Shown piece by piece: positions 6,236 to 7,371 of a stretch of 7,371 nt of DNA (position 1 is the first letter of the stretch; each line of letters starts with the position of its first letter). The notes beneath the pieces were generated by a model, which searched no databases, was not told the DNA's origin, and worked only from the letters and a program-made list of their open reading frames with translations. The translations under genes and the position numbers were made by a program. This stretch comes from an uncultured Gemmatimonadales bacterium. Lineage in GTDB: Bacteria > Gemmatimonadota > Gemmatimonadetes > Longimicrobiales > Gaopeijiaceae. The stretch covers positions 1 through 7,371 of the forward strand of contig CALJLC010000400.1 in assembly GCA_937982605.1 (NCBI GenBank), in the 5' to 3' direction.

Positions 6236-6283
6236 GGGTAGGGCGGCCAAGCTGGGCGGGGCGAAGCCGGGCGGGCAAGCGGG
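6236..6283 (+). repeat. G-tract cluster with a G-quadruplex-type motif
   Basis: Seven runs of three or four G occur in 48 bases: 6236-6238, 6241-6243, 6254-6256, 6258-6261, 6269-6271, 6273-6275 and 6281-6283. The four central runs (6254-6275) have loops of 1, 7 and 1 bases, which fits the standard G3+N1-7 quadruplex rule. GGGCGGG occurs twice, 15 bp apart. The element is on the template strand of the amidase leader, 24 bases upstream of its start codon. In this GC range the motif may be fortuitous. Confidence 0.45.
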
Positions 6284-6383
6284 CGCGTTCGAAGGGGCTG
6301 GCCGGGGCGCAGGCGCGCGAGGCCGAACGGTGGGGCCGCCGGGAGGCGGCGGCGAGGTCGTCCTGCATCGTCCCCTCGCGACA

Positions 6384-6412
6384 TGGAACGCCGCGCACGC
6401 CGCCGGTAGCTT
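6384..6412 (+). promoter_or_regulatory. Possible leaderless promoter of the M42 peptidase gene
   Basis: TAGCTT at 6407-6412 fits the TANNNT -10 form and lies 7 bases before the ATG at 6420, so a transcript would begin at or next to the start codon. TGGAAC at 6384-6389, 17 bp upstream, is a weak -35 match (three of six). The absence of any Shine-Dalgarno sequence before the ATG agrees with a leaderless mRNA but does not prove it. Confidence 0.3.
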
Positions 6413-6419
6413 CCTGCGC

Positions 6420-7371
6420 ATGACGAGAGACATCGCTTTTCTGGAGCGCCTCCTCGACGCCCCGGGCCCGTCCGGCTTCGAGGTCCGCGCCGCCCGCGTC
6501 TGGCGGGAGGAGGCCGGGCGCTTCGCATCGGACGTGCGCGTCGACGTGAGCGGGAACTCCTTCGCCACCGTGAACCCGGACGGGGCGCCGCACGTGATGC
6601 TCGCCGGCCACATCGACGAGATCGGCCTGCAGGTGACGCACATCGACGAGGAGGGCTTTCTCTTCGTCGACGAGATCGGAGGCTGGGACCCTCAGGTGCT
6701 CGTGGGCCAGCGGGTGACCGTGCTCGGCCGGGACGGCGACGTACCGGGCGTGATCGGCAAGAAGGCGATCCATCTGATCCAGCCCGACGAACGCGGAAAG
6801 GCGTCGAAGACGCGTCAGCTCTGGGTCGACGTCGGAGCGAAGGACCGGGACGCGGTCGCCGCGCTCGGGCTCCGGGTCGGGGATCCGATGGTGATCGCGC
6901 AGGGGATGGTCCGCCTCGCCGGGGACCTCATCGCCAGCCGCGCCATCGACGACCGCATCGGGGCCTTCGTGGTGCTCGAGGCGATCCGGCTCCTCGCCGA
7001 CGACGACGATCTGGACGCGTGCGCCACCGCGGTCGCCACGGTCCAGGAGGAGATCGGCTACCAGGGCGGCGGCGCGCGCACGAGCGCGTACGCGCTCGAC
7101 CCCGACGTGGCCCTCGTCGTCGACGTGACGTTCAGCACGGACGTGCCCGACATCGAGAAGAAGGAGCTGGGTGAGCACGAGCTCGGCGGCGGGCCGGTGC
7201 TGAGTCGGGGCTCGGCCGCGCACAACGGCGTCTTCGAGATGCTGGCGGCGGTGGCCGAAGACGAGGGGATCCCGTACACCATCCAGGCCTCCCCCAAGGC
7301 GACGCGCACCGACGCGGACGGCATCCACCTCACGCGCCACGGCGTGCCGACCGGGCTGATCTCGGTACCGA
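6420..7371 (+). CDS. M42 family metallopeptidase (glutamyl aminopeptidase/TET-like), partial at right edge
   Basis: The visible 317 residues cover most of an M42 aminopeptidase, a dinuclear-metal cytosolic enzyme that usually forms dodecameric TET particles and trims amino acids from peptide N-termini. Landmarks are APGPSGFE at 14-21; metal ligand H64 in AGHIDEIG; IGGWDPQVLVGQ (86-97); the bridging Asp D177 in SRAIDDRIG; the catalytic E210 and metal ligand E211 in VQEEIG; and ligand D235 in VVDVT. The last metal-binding His, expected in an RYMHS-type motif just after ISVP, lies beyond the window, as do roughly the last 35-40 residues. H303 in DGIHLTRHGVPTG belongs to the conserved stretch before that motif. 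The ATG at 6420 starts close to the conserved APGPSG segment as usual; no ribosome binding site is seen. The gene is divergent from the exported amidase, which suggests, without proof, a joint role in peptide or amide use. Confidence 0.93.
   Translation, partial: MTRDIAFLERLLDAPGPSGFEVRAARVWREEAGRFASDVRVDVSGNSFATVNPDGAPHVMLAGHIDEIGLQVTHIDEEGFLFVDEIGGWDPQVLVGQRVTVLGRDGDVPGVIGKKAIHLIQPDERGKASKTRQLWVDVGAKDRDAVAALGLRVGDPMVIAQGMVRLAGDLIASRAIDDRIGAFVVLEAIRLLADDDDLDACATAVATVQEEIGYQGGGARTSAYALDPDVALVVDVTFSTDVPDIEKKELGEHELGGGPVLSRGSAAHNGVFEMLAAVAEDEGIPYTIQASPKATRTDADGIHLTRHGVPTGLISVP

Larger units (their letters stand above)
6213..6419. other. Divergent intergenic region between the amidase and M42 peptidase genes
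   Basis: This 207 bp gap is strongly G-skewed on the plus strand over 6236-6310. It holds a G-tract cluster, a perfect 6 bp stem GCCGCC/GGCGGC at 6335-6350 with a GGGA loop, and a possible promoter next to the peptidase start. The amidase frame stays open upstream through the whole gap, but the peptide would be Arg/Pro/Ala-rich and would come before the Tat signal, so it is not taken as coding. Confidence 0.55.

Noticed and set aside
6383..6409. Tiny frame MERRARRR before the peptidase gene, a possible Arg leader peptide
   Set aside because: No ribosome binding site is present, it overlaps the putative promoter, and runs of CGC/CGG codons are expected in this GC-rich DNA.
6213..7340. Upstream extension of the amidase frame, antisense to the peptidase
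   Set aside because: It would bury the Tat signal inside a long protein, and the opposite strand encodes a clear M42 enzyme with its metal ligands.
1..7371. CRISPR array, mobile element, defence island, tRNA or rRNA
   Set aside because: No regularly spaced repeats, transposase or integrase motifs, terminal inverted repeats, cloverleaf or rRNA-like conserved segments were seen. All gene-sized regions are accounted for by the seven coding sequences.

Overview
The window is a 7.4 kb piece of a very GC-rich bacterial chromosome. Coding regions are dense and codons end mostly in G or C. No rRNA, tRNA, CRISPR array, insertion sequence, integrase or phage gene is visible. The genes are housekeeping and nutrient-scavenging types. 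The long IspH with a DTTCGSV cysteine motif, the GEGRGHMTQ glycosyltransferase, and the Tat-exported amidase beside an M42 peptidase recall Gemmatimonadota or a neighbouring phylum. That placement is inference from remembered families, not a computed phylogeny.

Layout from left to right: (1) the N-terminus of a glycosyltransferase on the minus strand, cut by the left edge; (2) a 211 bp divergent gap with a candidate promoter and an 8 bp inverted repeat; (3) lpdA, dihydrolipoyl dehydrogenase, plus strand, from a GTG at 423; (4) a MarR-family regulator on the same strand, 56 bp downstream, with a two-part GC hairpin in the spacer; (5) ispH, minus strand, convergent with marR; (6) a 163 bp divergent gap, then fxsA, plus strand; (7) a 60 bp convergent gap with an imperfect dyad, then an exported amidase-signature hydrolase, minus strand; (8) a 207 bp divergent gap with a G-quadruplex-type motif and a possible leaderless promoter; (9) an M42 metallopeptidase, plus strand, cut by the right edge after 317 residues.

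There are six transcription units or fewer, and only lpdA-marR looks like a possible operon. LpdA serves 2-oxoacid dehydrogenase or glycine-cleavage complexes, but no E1, E2 or gcv gene is present. IspH ends the MEP isoprenoid pathway. FxsA is a small membrane protein. The amidase and the M42 peptidase share a divergent promoter region and could both release amino acids or ammonia from peptides and amides, one outside the cytoplasm and one inside.

I found no convincing undescribed system. The observations most worth checking are the plastid/cyanobacterial-type IspH with Phe in place of an active-site His, the hairpin between lpdA and marR, the Tat and possible lipoprotein signal of the amidase, and the G-rich shared promoter region of amidase and peptidase.
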